DNA of 64,000 bases from Candidatus Paceibacter sp. (GTDB lineage Bacteria; Patescibacteria; ABY1; S139-126), in NCBI GenBank assembly GCA_020724865.1, contig DYGA01000001.1:1-64000 (forward strand), read 5' to 3'. Below the pieces are notes generated by a model. That model was not told where the DNA came from, made no database searches, and saw only the letters and a list, made by a program, of their open reading frames with translations. Position numbers and translations under genes: made by a program. This document shows positions 9,436 through 16,919 of this stretch, piece after piece; the stretch's first letter is position 1, and the number at the start of each line of letters is the position of its first letter.

Positions 9436-9467
9436 CTTGAAAACACTTATTTTGTTTGTTAAGATAT

Positions 9468-9492
9468 AAAAGCTCTACCTTGAGCTTTTTCT
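9468..9492 (+). terminator. Terminator after the 8932 gene
   Basis: Stem AAAAGCTC (9468-9475) with GAGCTTTT (9482-9489), then a T-rich run. Confidence 0.75.
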
Positions 9493-9512
9493 TTAATGCC
9501 AAAATATTTTTA

Positions 9513-9587
9513 GCTCTCATAGTTCAATGGATAGAACGCGAGATTGCGGATCTCGTAATGTAGGTTCGATTCCTACTGAGAGCACCA
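9513..9587 (+). tRNA. tRNA-Arg with anticodon GCG
   Basis: Acceptor GCTCTCA pairs with TGAGAGC, discriminator A, CCA encoded. Anticodon stem CGAGA/TCTCG encloses the loop TTGCGGA, giving GCG. The T-arm is GTAGG-TTCGATT-CCTAC. Bacteria usually read CGN with an ACG anticodon modified to inosine; here the wobble base is a genomic G, which reads CGC and CGU without deamination. Confidence 0.93.
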
Positions 9588-9635
9588 AAATTAGAATACT
9601 AAATATTGAAGCTAGAATAAATATAGATATTAAAT

Positions 9636-9778
9636 AACTAATTACTAATAACTAATATCTAATGAACTTTCTAATTAACTTATTAATAAACTATCACCGC
9701 CTTGGCGGGATACCGCCTCATCATAATTATTTAGGTAGTGGGAAATAATTGATTAGTAATTAGTTATTTGTAAAATTA
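9636..9778. repeat. Palindromic intergenic repeat, TTAGTAATTAGTTATT family
   Basis: The left arm near 9636-9664 (AACTAATTACTAATAACTAA) is inverted near 9752-9772 (TTAGTAATTAGTTATT). The centre (about 9696-9740) holds a smaller GC-rich hairpin around CCGCCTTGGCGGGATACCGC. The same arms recur at 13186-13300, 37773-37890 and 52245-52335. No coding potential was seen. Confidence 0.6.
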
Positions 9779-9823
9779 ATAATTATACAGCTAGGGGCTG
9801 TTTTTTATTTGGTTTGATTTGGT

Positions 9824-9829
9824 TATAAT
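9824..9829 (+). promoter_or_regulatory. -10 box of recG, implying a leaderless mRNA
   Basis: Perfect TATAAT six bases before the recG ATG; the -35 region is only T-rich. There is no ribosome-binding site between them. Confidence 0.45.
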
Positions 9830-9835
9830 AAATAC

Positions 9836-11893
9836 ATGTTAACACTAGAAACAAAACTAGCTGACTTACCAAAAGTTGGCAAAAGTACTGTCAATAAACT
9901 AAAAAAAATTGGTTTAATTTCTGTCAATGACTTAATCTGGCACTTGCCTTATCGTTATGAAGATTTTTCCAATATCAAACCTATTGGTGATTTAAAAATA
10001 AATGAAATTGCAACTATTAAAGGAAAAATTGAACTTATCACCAGCCGTCGCGCCAGACATCGACGCTTACATCTAACCGAATGTTTAATTTCCGATGATA
10101 CCGGTTCAATAAAAACTATCTGGTTCAATCAACCTTATCTAAATAAATATTTAAATCGTGGTGATGAACTATATATCTCAGGAAAAATTGATGACGATTT
10201 TCATACTCTACAATTTACCAACCCTTTATGGGAAAAAACCGAGCAACACCTGCACACTGGAAGAATTATTCCTATTTATTCCTCTACCCAAGGAATCAGT
10301 CAGAAACAGCTAAGGCAAATGATAAAAATTATAACTCCTCTTTTAAAAAACTATGAAGATTATCTGCCAAACGCAATTATCAATAAATATAATTTACTAC
10401 CACTAAATCAAGCTTTAGAAAAAATTCATTGGCCTAAAAATAAAAATGAATTTTTGCTGGCCCGCAAAAGATTGCAATTTGATGAACTTTTTTTTATTTC
10501 TTTGAATCAAGCTAAAAATAACTATGAACTAAAAAAACACATTGCTCCAATAATCCCTTTTAATAAAGAAAAAACTCTAGTTTTGGTAAAATCTTTACCT
10601 TTTACTTTGACTGTTGACCAAAAAAAAGCTGCCTGGGAAATACTGAAAAATATTGAAAAAAATACACCAATGAATCGCTTGCTACAAGGCGACGTTGGTT
10701 CTGGTAAAACCGTGGTGGCGGCAATTGCTTGTCTAAATTGCGCTCTAAATAATTTACAGTCAATCATTCTCGCCCCTACAGAAATCTTAGCTCTGCAGCA
10801 CTATCAAACTTTTTTAAATACTCTAAAAAAATTCAATCTTAATATTTGTCTTTATACTCGCTCCCAACAAAAATTAAATAACGAAACGGTCAAAAGGAAT
10901 GATCTAAAAAAAATGATTGCTACCGGTAAAATAAATATTATCATTGGTACGCACGCTCTACTGCAAGAAAAAGTTGATTATGCTAATATTGGCCTAATCA
11001 TTGTTGACGAACAACATCGTTTTGGAGTAGCTCAGAGAAAAAAATTGAAAGACAAAACAAAAAATTTAATACCCCATTTCTTATCAATGACTGCTACGCC
11101 GATCCCCAGAACCTTAGCTTTAACTATTTATGGTGACTTGGATATTTCTATTATTCGAGATAAACCACTGGGCAGAAAAAAAATAATTACCAAAATTGTT
11201 GCCGAACAAAATCGCCAAAGAGCTTACCAATTTATCGCCGACAAAATAAATTCTGGCGGACAAGCATTTGTTATTTGCCCGTTGATTGAAGAATCAGATA
11301 AACTGGGCGTCAAAGCTGCCACTCAAGAATTTGAAAAACTATCTACCAAAATATTTCCTCAATTTAAAATTGGCTTACTCCATGGCAAAATGAAATCAGC
11401 AGTCAAAGAAAAAACTATCAATGATTTCAAAAACAAAAAATTAGATATCTTGGTGTCAACCTCTGTCATTGAAGTTGGAGTTGATATACCCAATGCCAAC
11501 CTGATGATTATCGAAGGAGCTGATCGGTTTGGGCTGGCCCAACTTCATCAATTTCGCGGCCGCATAGGCAGATCAAACATTCAATCTTATTGTTTGCTTT
11601 TTACAGACAATCAGTCAAAAAAAGTTCTCCATCGTCTTCAAGCCATGGTCCTCTATGATGATGGAATAAAGTTGGCTGAATATGACTTAAAAATCAGAGG
11701 CAGCGGCGAAATGTATGGTATTCGTCAGTCTGGTTTTATAAATTTAAAAATCGCTGATTTAACAGATATTGAAACTATAAAAAAAACCAGACAAGCTGCG
11801 GCTACTATAATCTCCCAATCGCCAAATTTAGATTTGTTTCCACTTTTAAAAAAAGAATTTACTAGCAAAAATCAAATAATACATCTGGAATAA
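9836..11893 (+). CDS. recG: ATP-dependent DNA helicase RecG
   Basis: 685 residues, normal RecG length. The N-terminal wedge/OB domain (to about 165, containing LPYRYEDFS) is followed by the SF2 helicase core: Walker A GDVGSGKT (285-292), DEQH box (391-394), SMTATPIPRT, and C-terminal helicase motifs VSTSVIEVGVDIPNA and QFRGRIGR. RecG remodels stalled replication forks and branch-migrates Holliday junctions. All motor motifs are present. The upstream DNA has a TATAAT just six bases before the ATG and no Shine-Dalgarno, so its mRNA is probably leaderless. Confidence 0.96.
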   Translation: MLTLETKLADLPKVGKSTVNKLKKIGLISVNDLIWHLPYRYEDFSNIKPIGDLKINEIATIKGKIELITSRRARHRRLHLTECLISDDTGSIKTIWFNQPYLNKYLNRGDELYISGKIDDDFHTLQFTNPLWEKTEQHLHTGRIIPIYSSTQGISQKQLRQMIKIITPLLKNYEDYLPNAIINKYNLLPLNQALEKIHWPKNKNEFLLARKRLQFDELFFISLNQAKNNYELKKHIAPIIPFNKEKTLVLVKSLPFTLTVDQKKAAWEILKNIEKNTPMNRLLQGDVGSGKTVVAAIACLNCALNNLQSIILAPTEILALQHYQTFLNTLKKFNLNICLYTRSQQKLNNETVKRNDLKKMIATGKINIIIGTHALLQEKVDYANIGLIIVDEQHRFGVAQRKKLKDKTKNLIPHFLSMTATPIPRTLALTIYGDLDISIIRDKPLGRKKIITKIVAEQNRQRAYQFIADKINSGGQAFVICPLIEESDKLGVKAATQEFEKLSTKIFPQFKIGLLHGKMKSAVKEKTINDFKNKKLDILVSTSVIEVGVDIPNANLMIIEGADRFGLAQLHQFRGRIGRSNIQSYCLLFTDNQSKKVLHRLQAMVLYDDGIKLAEYDLKIRGSGEMYGIRQSGFINLKIADLTDIETIKKTRQAAATIISQSPNLDLFPLLKKEFTSKNQIIHLE

Positions 11894-11949
11894 CTTGACA
11901 ATATCAATAAATATTATAAAATTATTTATTATTCTTTAAAAAATTAATA

Positions 11950-12203
11950 GTCTGACTGCCGAATCAGACTTACACCGGTCACTCTGAATAATTTGAGAGC
12001 ATACCTCACTCTCTCTTATTTTTCCGTGACCGGAGATTTTTCAAACAAGCTATACGATTTTCGTATAGAAAAAATAATAAACAAAAATATAAACAAAAAA
12101 AGGAGCGAACATGCGCTACAACAACAAATCTCCCTAAACCACTTTTTTAGTTTTTCGGCTAAAATAAATAAAATAATTTAATTAAAAACTAAAGAAGTGA
12201 GGT
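11950..12203 (+). promoter_or_regulatory. Structured leader with translational-attenuator layout
   Basis: Four hairpins precede the 12207 gene: GTCTGA/TCAGAC (11950-11955 with 11964-11969), CCGGTCAC/GTGACCGG (11975-11982 with 12026-12033), CTATACGA/TCGTATAG (12050-12057 with 12061-12068), and a 16-bp near-perfect stem (12140-12155 with 12184-12199) whose 3' arm runs into the GAGG ribosome-binding site (12199-12202). Between hairpins 3 and 4 lies an eight-codon ORF with a strong Shine-Dalgarno. A TTGACA at 11895-11900 may be the -35, but the matching -10 is poorly spaced. Confidence 0.6.
12111..12137 (+). CDS. Putative eight-residue leader peptide MRYNNKSP
   Basis: ATG at 12111 and TAA at 12135-12137, preceded by AGGAG with ideal spacing (12101-12105), one of the best ribosome-binding sites in the window. 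The stop codon lies two bases before the hairpin that covers the ribosome-binding site of the next gene. A ribosome translating or stalling here would melt that hairpin. Confidence 0.5.
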   Translation: MRYNNKSP

Positions 12204-12206
12204 AAT

Positions 12207-12677
12207 ATGAAAAAGAGTGCTAATTCGGTTTTAACCAAAAAAAAACCATTAGAAAAAAGAGTTTTATCTGCCAATGATATTGCTGAATTAAAAAAAATTA
12301 TTGAAGATGAGATTAAAGAAATATTAAGCTTTAATGAAAACAATTTAAAAGAAATATACAATGGCAATGGTTTGGCAAATGAAAACAATATAAGCGGAAA
12401 CGCATTTGCCTTTGGGTCAGAAACCGAAAACATACACACGTCAGTTATGTTAGCGGAACACGCTAATCGAGCCCTAAGAGGTAATCTAAACGCACTCAAA
12501 CGTATTAATGAAGGAACCTACGGACTTTGTCCCATTTGTGTAGCCAATAACCATGAAACTATTAAAGATAAAAATGATTGGGAGAAAGTAAAAAATAATC
12601 CCAATAATTATATCTCCTACCAAAGGTTAATGGCTTTCCCCACAGCAAAATACTGCATCAAACATGCAAAAAAATAA
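12207..12677 (+). CDS. DksA/TraR-like zinc-finger protein with extended finger
   Basis: 156 residues. An acidic helical region (about 20-100) leads into the family signature LKRINEGTYGLCPIC, then RLMAFPTAKYCIKH. The metal ligands would be C108, C111, C150 and H153, so the last Cys of the usual four is a His, and the finger carries an insertion of about 20 residues. DksA/TraR proteins bind RNA polymerase through the secondary channel. The long Lys-rich N-terminus is unusual. It is a single-gene unit with an elaborate leader and its own terminator, suggesting tight control. A second, more classical member lies at 45283. Confidence 0.8.
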   Translation: MKKSANSVLTKKKPLEKRVLSANDIAELKKIIEDEIKEILSFNENNLKEIYNGNGLANENNISGNAFAFGSETENIHTSVMLAEHANRALRGNLNALKRINEGTYGLCPICVANNHETIKDKNDWEKVKNNPNNYISYQRLMAFPTAKYCIKHAKK

Positions 12678-12688
12678 CTCACCAATTC

Positions 12689-12717
12689 AAGGATGCTTAC
12701 CCAAAGCATCCTTTTTT
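12689..12717 (+). terminator. Terminator after the 12207 gene
   Basis: AAGGATGCTT (12689-12698) pairs with AAGCATCCTT, followed by TTTT. Confidence 0.85.
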
Positions 12718-12779
12718 AAATAAAAAAATAGTGTTAAAATTATTATATACTTAATTCTTTATACTTAAATACTAAAAAT

Positions 12780-13103
12780 ATGGGCATATTCAAAAATATT
12801 TTTGGTGGTGGCCAAATAAAAACTGGTTCGCAACTAAACAAATCTTTTGGTCCAGATTCTTTACGCCAAAAACTTTCAGAGGCTAAAATCAAAGGCGGTT
12901 CACAAACTGCCAATCTTTCTAGTGCGGACTTAAAAAAATTTGAAAATATTATTGCCAAACACGCTAGCTATCTACCTCCGGGAGCTAAATTTTCCGATCA
13001 TACTAAATACAAAATGCGCATGGAAGCTCATAAACTTTTTAAACAAAATGAGATCTCTTGGGAAGATCTGAAAGATTTTGAAAAAATAGTTAAAGAGCTT
13101 TGA
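12780..13103 (+). CDS. Small unknown protein
   Basis: 107 residues, Lys-rich, with a Gly-rich start (GIFKNIFGGGQIKTGS) and a helical C-terminal half containing FKQNEISWEDLKDFEKIVKEL. No signal peptide, membrane segment or recognised motif. The protein looks soluble and might be a small nucleic-acid or ribosome partner, but nothing in the sequence decides this. A TATACT hexamer about 15 bases before the ATG gives a likely promoter. The next gene (radA) is convergent. Confidence 0.65.
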   Translation: MGIFKNIFGGGQIKTGSQLNKSFGPDSLRQKLSEAKIKGGSQTANLSSADLKKFENIIAKHASYLPPGAKFSDHTKYKMRMEAHKLFKQNEISWEDLKDFEKIVKEL

Positions 13104-13107
13104 TTAG

Positions 13108-13305
13108 GAATTAGGAAATAAGATACAGGATTTAGGATATGGGACGTAGAAAAAAACTTCTTGTCAAATGACAAGGGGGATTTTTAATTAATAATTTTTA
13201 ATTACTAATTACTAATGAATGATAAAATTTATAATTATATAATTAACAATTCATTAGTAATTCAAAATTAGTTATTAGTAATTAATAGTTTTATTATAAA
13301 AACAA
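13108..13305. repeat. Intergenic palindromic repeats between convergent genes
   Basis: 13108-13150 carries AGGATTTAGGATATGGGA-type sequence, the family found again at 20811, 22800, 23581 and 24108. 13186-13300 carries the TTAGTAATTAGTTATT family as an imperfect inverted repeat with arms near 13190-13215 and 13250-13285. A CTTCTTGTCAAATGACAAGG hairpin lies between. No gene is seen. Confidence 0.6.
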
Positions 13306-13338
13306 CTAAAAAATTTTATTATTAACAAAATAGTTTAT

Positions 13339-14694
13339 TTAATTATTAAAACTATCATTCACTGCTGCGAAAACATTTTCCACCTGAATTATATCAACTT
13401 TCTGACTGATAATTTTAATACTAGTTTTAGGAATAATTATTTTTTTATAACCCATCCGACTGGCTTCTCTAACTCTTTGCTCCAATTGTATAGGTACTTT
13501 GACGTGTCCTGATAAGCTAACCTCACCAATAGCTATGGTTGGTTCTGGAAATTCAATATTTTTTTTGGCAGAAACAATTGCCAAACACACCCCCAAATCA
13601 AGCCCAGTATCTTTGCTACTTATTCCTCCGGCTAAATTTATAAATACATCATCGCTACTTAAATAAATTTTGGCTCTTTTTTGTAATACCGCCAGTAACA
13701 TTTCTACACGTTTATAATCAAGTCCGTTGATAGTTCTTTTAGGGTAACCAAAATTCGTATTGGAAGTAAGGGCTTGAATTTCCACCAAAAAGGCTCGACT
13801 GCCTTCCCACATTACCGAATGAATGGTACCAGGGCTAAACTGCTGACTTTGAATAAAAATTCCAGCCGGATCTTTGACTGGCTCAAGTCCACTTTTAACC
13901 ATTTTAAATATTCCCACTTCACCAGTGGAGCCAAACCGATTTTTCACTGACCGCAAAATACGAAATTGCTGTTGTTTATCACCTTCCAAATAAAGTACCA
14001 CATCTACCAAATGTTCCATAGTCTTAGGGCCCGCTACTCGTCCCTGTTTGGTAACATGACCAATTAAAATAATACAAATATTATTTTGTTTGGCAGTTTC
14101 CATTAGTTTAGCTGCCACCGCTCTAACTTGCGACACTCCGCCCGCTTCAGTTTCAACTTCTTCATAAATCATAGTTTGTACCGAATCAATTACTGCCAAA
14201 TCTGGCTTAAGTTTGGTTAAGGTAGCACAAATTGTTCCAATTTGATTATTGGCAATAAATTTCAGATTAGTAATATCAATTTTCATCCTTTCAACCCTAC
14301 CTTTGACTTGTTCAGCTGATTCTTCACCCGATACATATAAAATTTTTTTTCCTTGTTTTGATAAATAATTAGTAATTTGTAAAACTAGAGTTGACTTTCC
14401 TACTCCTGGATCACCGCCAAGCAATAACAATGAACCTGGTACTAATCCACCGCCTAATACTCTGTCTATCTCCAGTTCTCCAACTTTCAATCTTTGCATA
14501 TTACCAGATGCGATTTTACTAAAATCAACAATATCCGCCTCTCCGAGCGGACTAAATGTTGTACTTTCTTTTTTAGTTGTGCGACTACTAATTTCTTCAG
14601 CTTGCAATGTTCCCCAACTGCCACACTCTCTGCACCTACCTTCCCATTTTTGAAATTGAGATCCACATTTAGAACAAGCAAAAATTTGTTTCAT
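13339..14694 (-). CDS. radA: DNA repair and recombination protein RadA
   Basis: 451 residues, full length. The N-terminal zinc finger has C7, C10, C21 and C24. Walker A is GGDPGVGKST (93-102), Walker B lies in LAVIDSVQTM, the RadA-specific KNRFG motif is near residue 250, and the C-terminal Lon-protease-like domain is complete (LAGGISSKDTGLDLGV). RadA/Sms is a RecA-like branch-migration helicase acting in recombinational repair and natural transformation. It starts three bases after the stop of the transglycosylase-like gene, so it is at the end of the secretion-like locus and probably co-transcribed with it. Confidence 0.96.
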   Translation of the reverse strand: MKQIFACSKCGSQFQKWEGRCRECGSWGTLQAEEISSRTTKKESTTFSPLGEADIVDFSKIASGNMQRLKVGELEIDRVLGGGLVPGSLLLLGGDPGVGKSTLVLQITNYLSKQGKKILYVSGEESAEQVKGRVERMKIDITNLKFIANNQIGTICATLTKLKPDLAVIDSVQTMIYEEVETEAGGVSQVRAVAAKLMETAKQNNICIILIGHVTKQGRVAGPKTMEHLVDVVLYLEGDKQQQFRILRSVKNRFGSTGEVGIFKMVKSGLEPVKDPAGIFIQSQQFSPGTIHSVMWEGSRAFLVEIQALTSNTNFGYPKRTINGLDYKRVEMLLAVLQKRAKIYLSSDDVFINLAGGISSKDTGLDLGVCLAIVSAKKNIEFPEPTIAIGEVSLSGHVKVPIQLEQRVREASRMGYKKIIIPKTSIKIISQKVDIIQVENVFAAVNDSFNN

Positions 14695-14697
14695 AAT

Positions 14698-16155
14698 TTA
14701 GGGATTTTGAGTTAAACAATTATTATATATAGCCCACGCATCTCGCCCATATTCTTCTGCTGCTGGTCCACTACCATTGTATTTACGAAAACAATCTTGT
14801 GTCACATCTGCCGGACAAATTTCTTTCCACAAATTTGTCACGGCATCAAGGTTTATATCTAATGTAAATAAACTTTTCGGATCATATAATTTACTGCCAA
14901 TTTGCCTGCAGTGCGGAGCGCCGTTACAAGCAGGCCCATCAGGAAAAACTGTTATTTGTCCCAAACCAATACCGTGAGAAAAACGCCAATCTAAACCAAG
15001 ATCAGCTCTATTCGGATTAACAACATCATCATCATTTACAGCCGCACCAGTAATACTACAAACAGCGTTTGATTTTTTACCACTATACATTAAACATCCA
15101 CTATTTACAAAATCACGACGTGATTTTATTCCCTCTTTTCGGACATCTTCATCATGACCTAAAGCATCTGCTCTACCTGAAGACTCTTTGGTAAAGAGCG
15201 TAGCTAAAACACAATAATGTATATTATTTGCCTGTGAAACTTGCTTCATAGAATTTTTCATATCTTCACTAAATGGTTTGACTAACCTAGTACCGGTAAT
15301 TTTTTCATAAGCATCACTGCCAATTAAAGTTATACCTTCAACTTCATCAATTTTTAAAGGATTAAAACCTACTAAATTTGGATTAATAAAATAAAGCACA
15401 GTATAAGAACTAACTACCAGCAAAAGACCAATTATAGAATCACGAATGGTTTCTTTGGCTTTATTTATACCTTCCGCGCTACCAGCCGCTGCCAACCACT
15501 GCATCCCTCCAAATGCCATATAAGCCACAACAACTACTCCAATTGCGCCAATTAACCAATTAAATAATAAGGCAATATATTTAGATAATAGTTCACCATT
15601 TACTTCTATACCTTGACCTTTATTGATAGTAAAAACCTTTCCACCAAATTCAACTGAGCCGGGGATAGTGACTTGGGGAGTAAATTCTAATCTTTCAATT
15701 TTTTCTGGAGGCCTATATTCAGTACTCAAAAATGAACTTAAAACCTGACCTATGCCTTGACTACAATTTATTTCCTCACAAGTTTGACCATCAATATATT
15801 TTGTAATCGGAACATTGCACTGCTCTTGCGTAATATTACTAGTACAAGTTTCAATTTTTTCGTTATATGTATTTATTTTTATACAACAACTTTTTTTATC
15901 AAGCGGACAATTTGTATTTTCTTCACAAAAATTACTATATATTGGGTAACCTTCAACTGGTTGATAGTTTGGTTCATGAACACCACAATAAAAATCACAG
16001 GCAACTTTATCAATATTTTGATTACCTAAACAATTACTATTTGGTAAACACTTGCAACACCCTGCTTGTGCACTCACTGGCAAAAAAAATAACCCAAATA
16101 AAAAAATAGAACCAATCAAAAATTTTATCCTATAATTTCTCATTGATAATTTCAC
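14698..16155 (-). CDS. VirB2/TrbC-like membrane domain fused to lytic transglycosylase domain
   Basis: 485 residues. There is a signal peptide (about 8-32, ending QAG), a Cys-rich extracytoplasmic part (to about 140), then the two-helix VirB2/TrbC signature (about 195-265): VVVAYMAFGGMQWLAAAGSA, a charged loop AKETIRDSI, and a second helix. The C-terminal part (about 300-485) is an SLT/lysozyme-like domain: ATLFTKESSG with the likely catalytic Glu324, and GIGLGQITVFP. This joins a pilin-like membrane unit and a peptidoglycan-cutting unit (VirB1-like role) in one chain. It overlaps the upstream gene by 26 bases; a second ATG at 16143 also overlaps it. Confidence 0.85.
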   Translation of the reverse strand: MKLSMRNYRIKFLIGSIFLFGLFFLPVSAQAGCCKCLPNSNCLGNQNIDKVACDFYCGVHEPNYQPVEGYPIYSNFCEENTNCPLDKKSCCIKINTYNEKIETCTSNITQEQCNVPITKYIDGQTCEEINCSQGIGQVLSSFLSTEYRPPEKIERLEFTPQVTIPGSVEFGGKVFTINKGQGIEVNGELLSKYIALLFNWLIGAIGVVVVAYMAFGGMQWLAAAGSAEGINKAKETIRDSIIGLLLVVSSYTVLYFINPNLVGFNPLKIDEVEGITLIGSDAYEKITGTRLVKPFSEDMKNSMKQVSQANNIHYCVLATLFTKESSGRADALGHDEDVRKEGIKSRRDFVNSGCLMYSGKKSNAVCSITGAAVNDDDVVNPNRADLGLDWRFSHGIGLGQITVFPDGPACNGAPHCRQIGSKLYDPKSLFTLDINLDAVTNLWKEICPADVTQDCFRKYNGSGPAAEEYGRDAWAIYNNCLTQNP

Positions 16156-16846
16156 TTAATTCTTCGCTGGTAAATAAACCACGATAAGGCGTATTGTCAA
16201 TAAAAAAATAAGGAACAGCATCAATCTCTAAATCAGTAGCCTCAATATTATTCTCATATACTTTATTTTCCATCTGACCTTCATTTAAACATGCGTTGAA
16301 TTCATTTATTGATAAATTTAAAGCGGCGGCGATTGATTCTAAAAATTTTAAATCAATATTTGCTTGATTCATAAAAACCTCATGTTGATATTCCCAAAAT
16401 TTTCCTTGAGCATTGGCACAATAAACTGCTTGTTGTGCCAGCATACCTTCATTGGTAGAAGCCGTGCCTTTCCAAACTAAACGTAATATTGTCTCTGGAT
16501 AAATTGCCAACAACTTATAAATTTCATCTTGCTGTATTTTACACAAAGGACTAAATAAGTCACAATAATAAAAAATTGTTACTTTAGCGTTAGCGCTACC
16601 TCTTCTCACATCATCTGGCAATACCTTTGGATATAAAATCTTAGCATCACGAATTAAAGGGTCATTATAACTAATTTTTGGTCCTGCTGCATATCTAACG
16701 CTGGCCGGGGTTATATTGGTATTGTTTAAATATTGAACAAAAATAAATAAAAAAATCGATAGAAAAAATAACCCAACAGCAGCAGAAAAAAATAACCAAA
16801 TTGAAACTTTTGATTTAGATTTATTTTGTTTTGATTTTTTAGGCAT
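16130..16846 (-). CDS. DsbA-like thioredoxin-fold protein with degenerate active site
   Basis: 238 residues. One N-terminal transmembrane helix (about 14-37) anchors an extracytoplasmic DsbA/DSBA-like domain: the KVTIFYYCDLFSPLC strand-loop, a central helical insertion, and the cis-Pro loop DAVPYFFID. In the usual CPxC position the sequence is SPLC (Ser99 to Cys102), with an extra Cys95 four residues earlier. The canonical nucleophile Cys is therefore missing; the protein may use Cys95/Cys102 or act as a reductase or chaperone. Its location beside Cys-rich secreted proteins suggests a role in their disulfide folding. Confidence 0.8.
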   Translation of the reverse strand: MPKKSKQNKSKSKVSIWLFFSAAVGLFFLSIFLFIFVQYLNNTNITPASVRYAAGPKISYNDPLIRDAKILYPKVLPDDVRRGSANAKVTIFYYCDLFSPLCKIQQDEIYKLLAIYPETILRLVWKGTASTNEGMLAQQAVYCANAQGKFWEYQHEVFMNQANIDLKFLESIAAALNLSINEFNACLNEGQMENKVYENNIEATDLEIDAVPYFFIDNTPYRGLFTSEELSEIINEKL

Positions 16847-16851
16847 AAATA

Positions 16852-16919
16852 TTAAATTTTAAATTATTAATTATAAATTATAAATGAATTTTAAATGATA
16901 AATTTATAATTTATAATTT
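16852..16919. repeat. AT-only palindromic spacer
   Basis: AATTTATAATTTATAATT-type arms face each other around ATGAATTTTAAATGA. The same type of spacer occurs at 25760-25868, 38700-38760 and 39160-39266. Confidence 0.4.

Noticed and set aside
9437..9465. TTGAAA-17-TAAGAT as the promoter of tRNA-Arg(GCG).
   Set aside because: A terminator hairpin (9468-9492) lies between it and the tRNA, so the assignment is unsafe.
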